26,424 bases of DNA from Nitrospirae bacterium GWC2_56_14 (lineage in GTDB: Bacteria; Nitrospirota; UBA9217), in contig MHDY01000077.1 of NCBI GenBank assembly GCA_001803705.1, forward strand, positions 1-26,424. Direction: 5' to 3'. Made by a program: the position numbers and the translations under genes. The notes below the pieces were generated by a model that saw nothing but the letters and a program-made list of their open reading frames with translations, had not been told where the DNA came from and ran no database searches. This document shows, in pieces, positions 1 to 9,580 of the stretch; position 1 is the stretch's first letter, and the number at the start of each line of letters is the position of its first letter.

Positions 1-1
1 G

Positions 2-259
2 GATATCCCGACCGTGGACGGCATGGTCACGCTCACGCTGCCGCCGGGAGTGCAGTCGGGCCAGCAGCTGAAGCTTACGGGAAAAGGCGTGCCCCATCTG
101 GGCGGCGGAGGTGTGGGCGACCACTATGCGACCATCAAGGTGGTTACGCCTGCCGGGCTGGGCGAACGAGGAAAGGAACTGCTCCGGGAGCTTGACAAGC
201 TTCATCCCTCCAACCCGCGTCAGGATATGTCTTTTAAGGGCTTCAGGAAGAGAGCGTAG
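2..259 (+). CDS. DnaJ/CbpA-type co-chaperone, C-terminal part (5' end outside window)
   Basis: The reading frame is open from base 2 and ends at the TAG at 257-259, leaving about 85 C-terminal residues. The visible part matches the second substrate-binding beta domain of Hsp40 proteins: a DIPTVDG..VTLTLPPGVQSGQ strand pair, then LTGKGVPHLGG and GDHYATIKVV, and a helix ERGKELLRELDKL that closes the family. Such proteins deliver unfolded substrates to DnaK and stimulate its ATPase in the cytoplasm. The J domain and any zinc-finger region lie upstream of the window, so full DnaJ cannot be told from the shorter CbpA type. The HspR-like gene immediately downstream supports a heat-shock operon. The internal GTG at 14 is not a likely start, because the domain begins before it. 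Confidence 0.85.
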   Translation, partial: DIPTVDGMVTLTLPPGVQSGQQLKLTGKGVPHLGGGGVGDHYATIKVVTPAGLGERGKELLRELDKLHPSNPRQDMSFKGFRKRA

Positions 260-322
260 GTGAGGAGTACCTCTGCGGATGTGTGTGGCAAATTCAATTC
301 AGCACTGAACACGGGGTGCATA

Positions 323-700
323 ATGATGGCTGAACGCAAACAACGGCTGTATATGATCAGTGTGGTGTCGGAAATGCTTGGCATCCATCCTCAGACGCTC
401 CGGATCTATGAGCGCGAAGGTTTTATCAAGCCGTCGCGGAGCGGAGGGAATACGCGGCTCTATTCCGAGGATGACATCGAGAAGCTCGAAATGGTCCTGC
501 GGCTCACGCGCGACCTTGGCGTCAACCTCGCGGGCGTTGAAGTGATCCTCTCGATGCGTGAGAAGATGGAGCAGATGCAGCGGAGCATGGAGGAGTCGAT
601 CAGGCAGCTCCAGGAAGAACTGTTCGAGATGCAGAGGCGGGAGGAGAGCAGGAAAGCAAGCGTACAGGTGAGAAGCATCGTGGTGAGAAGGGAAGAGTGA
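323..700 (+). CDS. hspR: MerR-family heat-shock regulator, HspR-like
   Basis: A 125-aa protein from the ATG at 323; a second ATG follows at 326. The open frame extends upstream to a GTG at 260, but those extra 21 residues are not family-like. The N-terminus carries the MerR winged helix: YMISVVSEMLGIHPQTLRIYE, EREGFIKPSRS, then GNTRLYSEDDIEKL. A Q/E-rich coiled coil follows (KMEQMQRSMEESIRQLQEEL, about residues 76-110). HspR represses dnaK, clpB and related genes in actinobacteria and other phyla, and acts with DnaK as co-repressor. Its position between a DnaJ-type gene and clpB fits that role. I found no HAIR-type inverted repeat (CTTGAG..CTCAAG) in the gaps inside the window; the operon promoter probably lies upstream of base 1. 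No strong Shine-Dalgarno is seen, only GGGG at 314-317. Confidence 0.8.
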   Translation: MMAERKQRLYMISVVSEMLGIHPQTLRIYEREGFIKPSRSGGNTRLYSEDDIEKLEMVLRLTRDLGVNLAGVEVILSMREKMEQMQRSMEESIRQLQEELFEMQRREESRKASVQVRSIVVRREE

Positions 701-704
701 ATCG

Positions 705-787
705 ATTTCGGATTGCGGATTGTGAAACCGAAGAAAAGATTTACCTGTCGGACTTTATGTTTTATTCCGAAATCCGCAATCCGAAAT
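705..787. repeat. Family A heptad repeat, inverted pair between hspR and clpB
   Basis: Two arms of 17 bases, 705-721 and 771-787, are perfect reverse complements of each other (left arm ATTTCGGATTGCGGATT), separated by 49 bases. Each arm is built of GATTTCG/GATTGCG-type heptamers. The same family recurs at 17841-17885, 24759-24794 and 25930-25965. As RNA this would form a 17-bp stem in the hspR-clpB intergenic mRNA. No T-run follows, so it is not a standard terminator. Confidence 0.85.
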
Positions 788-799
788 AAGAACCATTTT

Positions 800-805
800 G
801 GAGGG
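800..805 (+). promoter_or_regulatory. Ribosome-binding site that fixes the clpB start
   Basis: GGAGGG lies 6 bases before the ATG at 812. It rules out the longer open frame beginning at the TTG at 713, whose first 33 residues would translate the family A repeat. Confidence 0.8.
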
Positions 806-811
806 TTTACC

Positions 812-3412
<2,601 letters not shown>

Positions 3413-3525
3413 CATTGTCATCCGTTGCAAGTCGGCAGCAATTCGCACAGATCTGTCAATGCTGAAGAACAGGAACCCAGAGGTTTTTTAAGACAGGGGA
3501 ATGTGGTACGGGCCATTAATTCTAT

Positions 3526-3552
3526 TTGCGCCGGAAGGGAAAATGGTATAGT
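3526..3552 (+). promoter_or_regulatory. Possible sigma70-type promoter for the GAF-GGEEF gene
   Basis: TATAGT (3547-3552) is a fair -10 element. TTGCGC (3526-3531) is a weak -35 with a short 15-base spacer. The 195-base gap between clpB and this gene (3413-3607) holds nothing else I recognise. Confidence 0.3.
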
Positions 3553-3607
3553 ATTGCATAACTTTTCCGTCCGGGAGCGGTCCCGGCTGAAGTGAAGAAG
3601 GTCGTGC

Positions 3608-4738
3608 ATGCCCAGGAAACCGAAAGCCCCTAAAGATGCAATACCGGAAACCGTGCGGGATTTTAAACCGCTTTTTTACCGGAAGCTCATGGAAACGCAT
3701 TTGTTCTATGAGGTGGGGAAGACCATCGCTTCCGAGCTTGAACCCTACGACCTCGTTCAGAAGGTCATCACGGCCGTTGGCAAAGCGGTCAACTTCGAGG
3801 ACGCCGTCGTATACATGGTCAGAAAAGACATGACCGCGCTGGAGCCCTTTTATTTTCAAGGCCCCCTTTTCCGGGGCAGGGTCCTGGGCTCCATCTTTTT
3901 TGATAATGGAGCGCCCGGACAGATTGCGGCAAAGGGCGAGCCGCTTTTTTTAATGGACACCGCCGGATTCGAAGGGTTCATCCAGCATCCTGACGAGGAT
4001 CGGAAGGTCGGGAGCTACATGGGTGTCGCTTTGAAAAACGAGACCCAGGTCGTCGGCATCATCGGTTTGAGCCACAGCAAACGCAATGCTTTCCGCATCG
4101 AGGACTTCGACCTGATCCGGACCATCTCCCATCTGATCTCGGTGGGGCTTGAAAAGGCCGAGCTGTTCAGAAAAACGCTGGATCTTGCGCGGGTCGACGA
4201 GTTGACGGGGCTGCTCAATTACCGGGTGCTGCTGGAAAAGCTCGAGGAAGAGGCGCGGCGGCAGGCGCGCACCGGCCGCGAGTTTTCCTTTATCATGATT
4301 GACATCGACGATTTCAAGCGGATCAACGACCGCTACGGCCACCTTGAGGGCAGCAGGCTGCTGGCTCAGATCGGGCCGGTGCTGCAGGCCTCATGCAGAA
4401 AAGACAGCACGGATATCTGCTTCCGCTACGGCGGCGAGGAGTTCTCGATCCTTCTGGGCGAGACCGGGATGGAGGAGGCCGCTGTTGTGGCGGAGCGCGT
4501 GCGGCGGAGCGTGGACGAGTATCCCTTTACCATAAAGGCGCTCCATCCGCAGGAGCCGGTGACGGTAAGCCTCGGCGTTTCCACCGTGGGGCAGGGCAAC
4601 GAGAAATCCGTGGAGGAACTGGTGCATGAGGCCGACATTGCTCTGTACCGGTCAAAAGCAGAAGGAAAAAACAAGGTAACGTGTTATACCCGGGGCTGCG
4701 GCATGCCGGTGCGCGAGATCGATCCGGACCGCGGCTGA
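3608..4738 (+). CDS. GAF domain diguanylate cyclase (GGEEF)
   Basis: A 376-aa soluble protein; the start ATG is preceded by AAGAAGG at 3595-3601. Residues about 30-187 form a GAF domain (LVQKVITAVGKAVNFEDAVVYMV, then VVGIIGLSHSKRNAFRIEDFDLI), which usually binds a small ligand or cofactor. Residues about 190-360 form a GGDEF domain: DELTGLLNYRVLLEKLEEEA, FIMIDIDDFKRINDRYGHLEG, and the catalytic signature RYGGEEF with GGEEF at 275-279. It should make cyclic di-GMP from two GTP. The four residues at the inhibitory I-site position, five residues before GGEEF, read DSTD rather than RxxD, so product inhibition through that site is probably absent. It appears to be a single-gene unit between clpB and the convergent small protein, whose stop codon is two bases away. 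Confidence 0.9.
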   Translation: MPRKPKAPKDAIPETVRDFKPLFYRKLMETHLFYEVGKTIASELEPYDLVQKVITAVGKAVNFEDAVVYMVRKDMTALEPFYFQGPLFRGRVLGSIFFDNGAPGQIAAKGEPLFLMDTAGFEGFIQHPDEDRKVGSYMGVALKNETQVVGIIGLSHSKRNAFRIEDFDLIRTISHLISVGLEKAELFRKTLDLARVDELTGLLNYRVLLEKLEEEARRQARTGREFSFIMIDIDDFKRINDRYGHLEGSRLLAQIGPVLQASCRKDSTDICFRYGGEEFSILLGETGMEEAAVVAERVRRSVDEYPFTIKALHPQEPVTVSLGVSTVGQGNEKSVEELVHEADIALYRSKAEGKNKVTCYTRGCGMPVREIDPDRG

Positions 4739-4739
4739 G

Positions 4740-4913
4740 CTAAAAGCAACCGAGCTGGCATGCCGTGATTTTTATCTTCAGCACATTGCAGATCTTGCCG
4801 ATCTCGCTGACCGGGACCTTAAGCTCTTCCGCCAGTTCGTGGGCCTTTTCGCAGGACAACCGGTTATCAGCAGCGGCCTTTCTTACCACGTCGATGATGC
4901 TCTCTTGATCCAT
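4740..4913 (-). CDS. Small 57-aa protein with HTH-like helices and C-terminal CQLGCF
   Basis: On the minus strand, starting MDQESIIDVVRKAAADNR at 4913 and ending KIKITACQLGCF. The start is fixed by AGGAGG (4918-4923 on the + strand) 4 bases upstream; a longer frame to 4952 has no such signal. The sequence is strongly helical: SCEKAHELAEELKVPVSEIGKICNVL resembles a helix-turn-helix pair. Two cysteines in a CxxxC spacing lie at the very C-terminus, with two further cysteines at SCEK and KICN. This pattern could bind a metal or be redox-active, but I do not know the function and assign none. It is divergent from the thioredoxin-reductase-like gene, with a 198-base gap that appears to hold promoters for both. 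It converges tail to tail with the GGEEF gene. Confidence 0.75.
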   Translation of the reverse strand: MDQESIIDVVRKAAADNRLSCEKAHELAEELKVPVSEIGKICNVLKIKITACQLGCF

Positions 4914-4963
4914 GATTCCTCCTAGTGCTTCTGCCTTCCTGCCTTCAGCCATATGGTATGCTC

Positions 4964-4993
4964 ATAGTACACGAAGGATGATGCCGAGCGCAA
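4964..4993 (-). promoter_or_regulatory. Possible promoter for the small CQLGCF protein
   Basis: Read on the minus strand: TTGCGC (4993-4988), an 18-base spacer, then TACTAT (4969-4964), about 50 bases before the start codon. The -10 matches 5 of 6 consensus bases; the -35 is weaker. Confidence 0.4.
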
Positions 4994-5050
4994 GCAGGGA
5001 AGTGTCTGCCCGTTTGCAGGTTGAAACAGACGGATGCACAGATTCCGGGG

Positions 5051-5079
5051 TTGACTTGTCTTAAGCTCTTGGATAGAAT
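5051..5079 (+). promoter_or_regulatory. Sigma70-type promoter of the thioredoxin-reductase-like gene
   Basis: TTGACT (5051-5056), a 17-base spacer and TAGAAT (5074-5079). Each hexamer matches consensus at 5 of 6 positions with ideal spacing. The leader to the ATG at 5112 would be about 25 bases and contains AGGAGG at 5098-5103. Confidence 0.75.
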
Positions 5080-5111
5080 GAACCATTCGTTTTACGAAGG
5101 AGGAATTGTAC

Positions 5112-6044
5112 ATGGCACAAATGTATGACGCGATCATCATCGGCTCCGGTCCGGCCGGCCTCACTGCGGCGCTGTATCTCGGCAGGGCCGGCCAGAAGTG
5201 CGTAGTGCTTGAAAAGGATTTTGTCGGCGGCTATACCGCCAAGATCTCCCATATTGAGAACTATCCCGGGTATGAGACCATCAATGGCATGGACCTTACC
5301 CAGATCATGGCAAAGCAGGCCGAGAAATTCGGCGCGACGATCATCTATCCGGTGGAAGTCGTGGACATGGAACTTACGGGCGAGCTCAAGCGCGTGCGCA
5401 CCCGCGACGAGGTCTATGAAGGGCACGTGGTGATCATCGCCATCGGCGTGGCCAGAAAGAAGCTTGAAGTTCCCGGCGCCAAGGAATTCCTCGGCAAGGG
5501 TGTGTCCTACTGCGCCACCTGTGACGGCAACTTCTTCAAGGGCAGAAAGGTCGCGGTGGTCGGTTCCGACAACGAGGCTGCGGAGGAAGCGCTTCACCTG
5601 GCCGACCTTGCCGAGAAGGTCACGGTGGTGCCGCACAAGGAGCTTGATATCGTGAGCGCGGTCATGGCCCGGCTCAAATCCAAGCCGAACGTGGAGATCC
5701 TTCCGCCGGCAAAGATCCATGCTGTCGTGGGCGATGAACTGGTCACGGGTCTCAAGATCAGCCGCGACGGCACCGAGGCGGTGCTGGGACTCGAAGGCGT
5801 ATTCATCGCCATGGGCTCCACCCCCATCTCGCAGCTTATCCTGAAAGCGGGCGGCCTGACGGACGACCGCGGCTGTTTGATCGTGGACAAGCACCAGCGC
5901 ATGAACCTCGACGGAGTATTCGCTGCCGGCGACTGCACCTGCGGTGGGATGCAGATCGTTGCCGCGGCGGGCGAAGGGTCTGTTGCCGGGATGCGGGCCG
6001 CATCGTATGTGCGCAAGATCAAGGCGAAGGCGGAAGGAAAGTAG
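5112..6044 (+). CDS. Thioredoxin-reductase-like flavoprotein with degenerate NADPH site
   Basis: A 310-aa protein starting MAQMYDAIIIGSGPAGL; AGGAGG at 5098-5103 selects the ATG at 5112 over the TTG at 5106. FAD is bound through GSGPAGL (11-17) and GVFAAGDC near 268-275. The redox centre is SYCATCDG, with cysteines 134 and 137, as in TrxB. The NADPH domain differs: where TrxB has VVGGGNSAxEEA, this protein has VVGSDNEAAEEA (149-160), and where TrxB has the HRRxxxR phosphate-binding signature, it has VPHKELDIV (173-181). Family knowledge: this loss is reported for ferredoxin-, F420- or otherwise NADPH-independent members of the thioredoxin reductase family. I therefore infer reduction of a thioredoxin-like partner with an electron donor other than NADPH. 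No thioredoxin gene is adjacent. Confidence 0.85.
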   Translation: MAQMYDAIIIGSGPAGLTAALYLGRAGQKCVVLEKDFVGGYTAKISHIENYPGYETINGMDLTQIMAKQAEKFGATIIYPVEVVDMELTGELKRVRTRDEVYEGHVVIIAIGVARKKLEVPGAKEFLGKGVSYCATCDGNFFKGRKVAVVGSDNEAAEEALHLADLAEKVTVVPHKELDIVSAVMARLKSKPNVEILPPAKIHAVVGDELVTGLKISRDGTEAVLGLEGVFIAMGSTPISQLILKAGGLTDDRGCLIVDKHQRMNLDGVFAAGDCTCGGMQIVAAAGEGSVAGMRAASYVRKIKAKAEGK

Positions 6045-6047
6045 CAA

Positions 6048-6136
6048 TGCAAAGTGCAAATTGCAAAGTGCAAAGTAAAAAGTTCAAGGTGACGGCATTT
6101 TACAATTTAAATTTTGCACTTTGCACTTTGCACTTT
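6048..6136. repeat. Family B heptad repeat with inverted arms (TGCAAAG units)
   Basis: Starting three bases after the trxB-like stop codon, four tandem heptamers of TGCAAAG type (6048-6075) are followed by a 41-base spacer and the reverse-complement units (6115-6135). Bases 6062-6076 pair perfectly with 6118-6132 (15 bp, TGCAAAGTGCAAAGT). It ends 23 bases before the moeA start. It could act as an mRNA hairpin between the two genes; no T-run follows a closed stem. Confidence 0.85.
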
Positions 6137-6159
6137 TCGATTGAGACGGTGTCTTTCAC

Positions 6160-7440
6160 ATGACCCTCAAGGACATGCTCGGCCGAACCGGCGTGATATC
6201 CCGGGAAGAAGCGCTCAAAGCGCTCGATCTGCACCTGACCATCGCCCCCCTGGCATCGGAAGAGCTTTCCATCAGCCTGTCCCTCGGCAGGATCGTCGCA
6301 GAAAAAATCACCTCGCCTGAAGACCTCCCGGAGTTCGATCGTTCCACCATGGACGGGTTCGCAGTGCGGAGCGCTGACACCTTTGGCGCGGCCGAGTCGC
6401 GGCCTGCGCTGGTGACGATCGTGGGCGATATCGCCATGGGCACCATGCCCGACCGCGTCCTGTCTGTCGGCGAGGCCATGAAGATCGCGACCGGCGGCGC
6501 GCTTCCAAAAGGGGCCGATGCCGTGGTCATGCTTGAACAGACCCAGGCAGTTGATGCCGGACAGATCGAAGTGGTGAAGCCTGTTGCACCGCTGGAGAAC
6601 GTGGTCCAGACCGGCGATGACATCAAAAGGGGCGAGGTCATCCTGAACCGGGGCCACCGGATGCGGCCGCAGGATATGGGCGCGCTGGCAGGCGTCGGCA
6701 TCACGCGTGTCCGCGTTTTTGAAAAGCCAAAGGCGGCGATCATCAACACCGGGAATGAGGTCGTGCCCGCCGATTTTGCACCCGCTCCCGGCCAGGTGCG
6801 CGATATCAATTCCTATAATCTCGAAGGGCTCATTTCGCAAGCAGGCTGCATCCCGGTCAAGAAGGGCATTATTCCAGATGAATACGGGCGGTTGCGCGAG
6901 GCGCTCGACGCCGCTCTCCGGGACTGCGATCTTGTTCTGATGACCGGCGGCAGTTCCGTGGGTACCATGGACCTGACCGCCAGGGTGATCAATGATCTGG
7001 GCAGGCCCGGCGTGCTGGTGCACGGCGTTTCTATCAAGCCGGGCAAGCCGATCATTATGGGCGTCCTCAATACGCTGGCAAAGCAGGTGCCGGTGTTCGG
7101 TCTTCCGGGACATCCCGCCGCGGTCAGCATCTGTTTTGAAGTGTTCGTAAAGCCGGTCCTTGAACGGATGACCGGAGAAATTCCCCATCCCGCGCTTGCG
7201 GGCGTCTCTCCCTATCGCAGCGTGAAGGCGAAGCTGGCCAGGAGCATTTCCTCCTCCCCGGGGCGCGAGGACCATGTGCGGGTCACGCTCGAGAAGATGG
7301 ACGACGGCCTCTTGGCCAGGCCCGTGTTCGGTGCCTCCGGGCTTATCAGTACACTGGTCAATGCAGCGGGTACGGTCGTGGTGCCGGTCAATAAGATCGG
7401 GATCGAGGTCGGCGAGGAAGTGGACGTGAGGTTGTTTTGA
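6160..7440 (+). CDS. moeA: Molybdopterin molybdenumtransferase MoeA
   Basis: A 426-aa cytoplasmic protein, close to the usual 400-420 aa. MoeA inserts molybdate (or tungstate) into adenylylated molybdopterin in the last step of Moco synthesis. Family motifs in order: STMDGFAVRSAD (D65), TGGALPKGADAVVMLEQT, GDDIKRGEVIL (D154), INTGNEVV (E200), RDINSYN (D215), MTGGSSVGTMD (D271), SIKPGKP and GLPGHPAAV. The acidic residues line up with those shown to matter in E. coli MoeA. The ATG at 6160 begins MTLKDMLGR; no good Shine-Dalgarno precedes it, and the gap carries the family B repeat. The stop TGA shares its last A with the ATG of the next gene, so the two moeA genes are probably co-translated. 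Confidence 0.93.
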   Translation: MTLKDMLGRTGVISREEALKALDLHLTIAPLASEELSISLSLGRIVAEKITSPEDLPEFDRSTMDGFAVRSADTFGAAESRPALVTIVGDIAMGTMPDRVLSVGEAMKIATGGALPKGADAVVMLEQTQAVDAGQIEVVKPVAPLENVVQTGDDIKRGEVILNRGHRMRPQDMGALAGVGITRVRVFEKPKAAIINTGNEVVPADFAPAPGQVRDINSYNLEGLISQAGCIPVKKGIIPDEYGRLREALDAALRDCDLVLMTGGSSVGTMDLTARVINDLGRPGVLVHGVSIKPGKPIIMGVLNTLAKQVPVFGLPGHPAAVSICFEVFVKPVLERMTGEIPHPALAGVSPYRSVKAKLARSISSSPGREDHVRVTLEKMDDGLLARPVFGASGLISTLVNAAGTVVVPVNKIGIEVGEEVDVRLF

Positions 7441-9371
7441 TGAAATTCAAGCAAAAAAAATATCTCGATAATCTACCGCTCGCTGAGGCTATCGCGAAGT
7501 ACGGTGATGCGCTGAAAAGAACGAATATCAGCAGGCCGCTTGCAGGAGAGCCTGTTCCGGTCGGTGATGCGCTGGGGCGCGTTACGTCGGAAGCGGTTAT
7601 CGCCAAGCTTTCTTCGCCCTTCTATCATTCCGCTGCCATGGACGGCTACGCGGTCCGGTTCCTCGACACCTTCGGAGCAAGCGAGACCCGACCGAAACGG
7701 CTCAGCATTCCGGCGCAGGCCATTGCGGTCGATACGGGCGACCCCATGCCCGATGGATATGACGCCGTAATCATGATCGAGGACGTGGAGAAGATAGCCG
7801 GATCGGAGCTGGAGATCCTGAAGCCAGCGACACCGTGGCAGCACGTGCGGCTCGTGGGTGAGGACATCGTTGCTACGGAGCTGATCATCTCTGAGAACCA
7901 TACGATCCGGCCTGCGGACATGGCAGCCATGATCGCCAGCGGACATACCACGGTCATGCTGCGCAAAAGGCCGGTGATCTCCATCCTGCCGACCGGGTCC
8001 GAATTGGTGGACCCCGGCAGCGAGCTCAAAAAAGGCGATATCATCGATTTCAACTCGACCATGCTTGCGGCCATGGCAATGGAGTGCGGGGCCCATGCGG
8101 TCCGCAGGAGCATCGTAAAGGATGACGTTGCACTTCTCAAACAGTCCATTCTTGATGCTCTTTCCGGCTCAGACCTGGTGGTGATCAACGCGGGTTCGTC
8201 CGCAGGCAGGGAGGATTTTACCGCTGACGTCATCGCCGAGCTTGGCGAGGTCCTGGTGCACGGGGTGGCCATCAAGCCGGGCAAGCCCGTGATCCTCGCC
8301 ATTGTGCAGGGAAAGCCCGTGATCGGAATTCCAGGATATCCGGTCTCTGCGGCGCTTACGTTCAATCTCTTTGTAAAACCGCTGCTCTATGCATTGCTGG
8401 GACTTACCCCGCCCGCTTCGGAAACCATTTCGGCCAAATTGAGCCGCCAGGTGGCGTCCTCACTGGGCGCCGAAGAGTTCATCCGCGTGAAGGTCGGCAG
8501 TGTCTCGGGCAGCCTGATCGCGACGCCGGTGACGCGGGGGGCGGGCGCGCTCATGTCGCTGGTCCGCGCCGACGGCGTTCTGCGCGTTCCGGCGGGAAAC
8601 GAAGGCATCGGCGCCGGGCAGGATGTCCAGGTGGAGCTTTTCCGGTCTCCCCGCGACATCAGGAACACCATTGTCTGCATCGGCTCCCACGACAACGCGC
8701 TCGATGTGCTTGCGAACTTCCTGAAGAAGAAACACCCGGAGCTTTCCCTTTCATCCGCCCACGTGGGCAGCATGGGCGGCTTGCTGGCGCTCAAGCGGGG
8801 GGAGGCCCATTGCGCGGGCACCCATCTGCTCGATGAGGCGACGGGCGAGTATAATGTGAGCTCCATCAAAAAACTTCTTCCCGACACCAGGGTCGTGCTG
8901 GTGAACCTCGTGCACCGCACCCAGGGCTTCATCGTCCCGAAAGGGAACCCCAAAAACATCCGGGGGTTCGAGGATCTGGTGCGTGACGACGTCACGTTCG
9001 TGAACCGTCAGACCGGGGCGGGCACGCGGCTCTTGACGGACCTGTATCTGAAACGATTAGCAATTGACCCGTCGAAAGTAAAGGGGTATCATCACGAGGA
9101 ATATACGCACATGGCGGTGGCAGCGGCCGTGTTGTCCAATGCCGCCGACACCGGTCTTGCTGTGCTCTCGGCTGCCCAGGCGCTGAACCTCGATTTCGTC
9201 CCGGTCGGGAGCGAGCGGTATGATCTGGCCATCCTGGAACGATACTATACCGACCCGCTGTTCCAGGCGCTGCTCGGCATCATCCGAGACGACACCGCAT
9301 TCCGCGATCAGATCAAGAGCATGGGCGGCTATGACGTGAGCGATATGGGAAAAGAGCTCGGGAGATTCTGA
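7440..9371 (+). CDS. MoeA fused to a C-terminal molybdate-binding-like (PBP) domain
   Basis: A 643-aa protein from the ATG at 7440, overlapping the stop of the upstream moeA by one base. Residues 1-400 are a second complete MoeA: AAMDGYAVRF (D68), GEDIVATELI (D142), LPTGSELV (E188), DFNSTM (D203), NAGSSAGREDF (D259), AIKPGKPV and GIPGYPVSAA. Residues about 405-640 match the periplasmic-binding-like domain found fused to MoeA in COG0303-COG1910 proteins: TIVCIGSHDNALDVL, HVGSMGGLLALKRGEAH, the ligand-site signature NRQTGAGTRLL and GYHHEEYTHMAVAAAV. There is no signal peptide, so it is cytoplasmic. The C-terminal domain probably binds or senses an oxyanion. Having two MoeA types side by side may mean a division of labour, for example molybdenum versus tungsten, which is inference. 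Confidence 0.92.
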   Translation: MKFKQKKYLDNLPLAEAIAKYGDALKRTNISRPLAGEPVPVGDALGRVTSEAVIAKLSSPFYHSAAMDGYAVRFLDTFGASETRPKRLSIPAQAIAVDTGDPMPDGYDAVIMIEDVEKIAGSELEILKPATPWQHVRLVGEDIVATELIISENHTIRPADMAAMIASGHTTVMLRKRPVISILPTGSELVDPGSELKKGDIIDFNSTMLAAMAMECGAHAVRRSIVKDDVALLKQSILDALSGSDLVVINAGSSAGREDFTADVIAELGEVLVHGVAIKPGKPVILAIVQGKPVIGIPGYPVSAALTFNLFVKPLLYALLGLTPPASETISAKLSRQVASSLGAEEFIRVKVGSVSGSLIATPVTRGAGALMSLVRADGVLRVPAGNEGIGAGQDVQVELFRSPRDIRNTIVCIGSHDNALDVLANFLKKKHPELSLSSAHVGSMGGLLALKRGEAHCAGTHLLDEATGEYNVSSIKKLLPDTRVVLVNLVHRTQGFIVPKGNPKNIRGFEDLVRDDVTFVNRQTGAGTRLLTDLYLKRLAIDPSKVKGYHHEEYTHMAVAAAVLSNAADTGLAVLSAAQALNLDFVPVGSERYDLAILERYYTDPLFQALLGIIRDDTAFRDQIKSMGGYDVSDMGKELGRF

Positions 9372-9439
9372 GCCGGACCCAATACTCAACATTCAGAACG
9401 GCACTGGTTATAGATCATCTCATAAAAAATCATTTTCTG

Positions 9440-9518
9440 ACCGCGGAGACGCGGAGGCACGGAGAAAAGCTTTTTTGTTCTAAGTACGCTCTTCTCTGCG
9501 TCTCAGCGCTTCAGCGGT
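9440..9518. repeat. Family C octad repeat with inverted arms (CCGCGGAG units)
   Basis: The left arm 9440-9467 holds three 8-nt units (CCGCGGAG, ACGCGGAG, GCACGGAG). The right arm 9491-9518 holds three units of the complementary type. Aligned as a hairpin, 20 of 28 positions are Watson-Crick pairs and three more are G-U, around a 23-base loop. It lies in the 209-base gap between the moeA fusion gene and tolQ. The rest of that gap shows no clear promoter. Confidence 0.8.
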
Positions 9519-9580
9519 AGATTTTTAGTTCTTACGATTTCCTCATATCGAATTTTGATCAAATTAACGGAGGTACGTGA

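Noticed and set aside
705..787. The repeat families as ordinary insertion sequences
   Set aside because: No transposase gene is present, and the elements are under 100 bases with a short tandem-unit structure. A non-autonomous mobile origin remains possible but unproven.
713..811. An N-terminal extension of ClpB from the TTG at 713
   Set aside because: It would translate the family A repeat; GGAGGG before the ATG at 812 and the family's N-terminus MARYDKFT fix the start.
701..811. An HspR (HAIR) operator before clpB
   Set aside because: No CTTGAG..CTCAAG-type inverted repeat is present in this gap.
5061..7275. Long minus-strand frames (332 and 391 codons) opposite the flavoprotein and moeA
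   Set aside because: Shadows of well-identified genes on the + strand.
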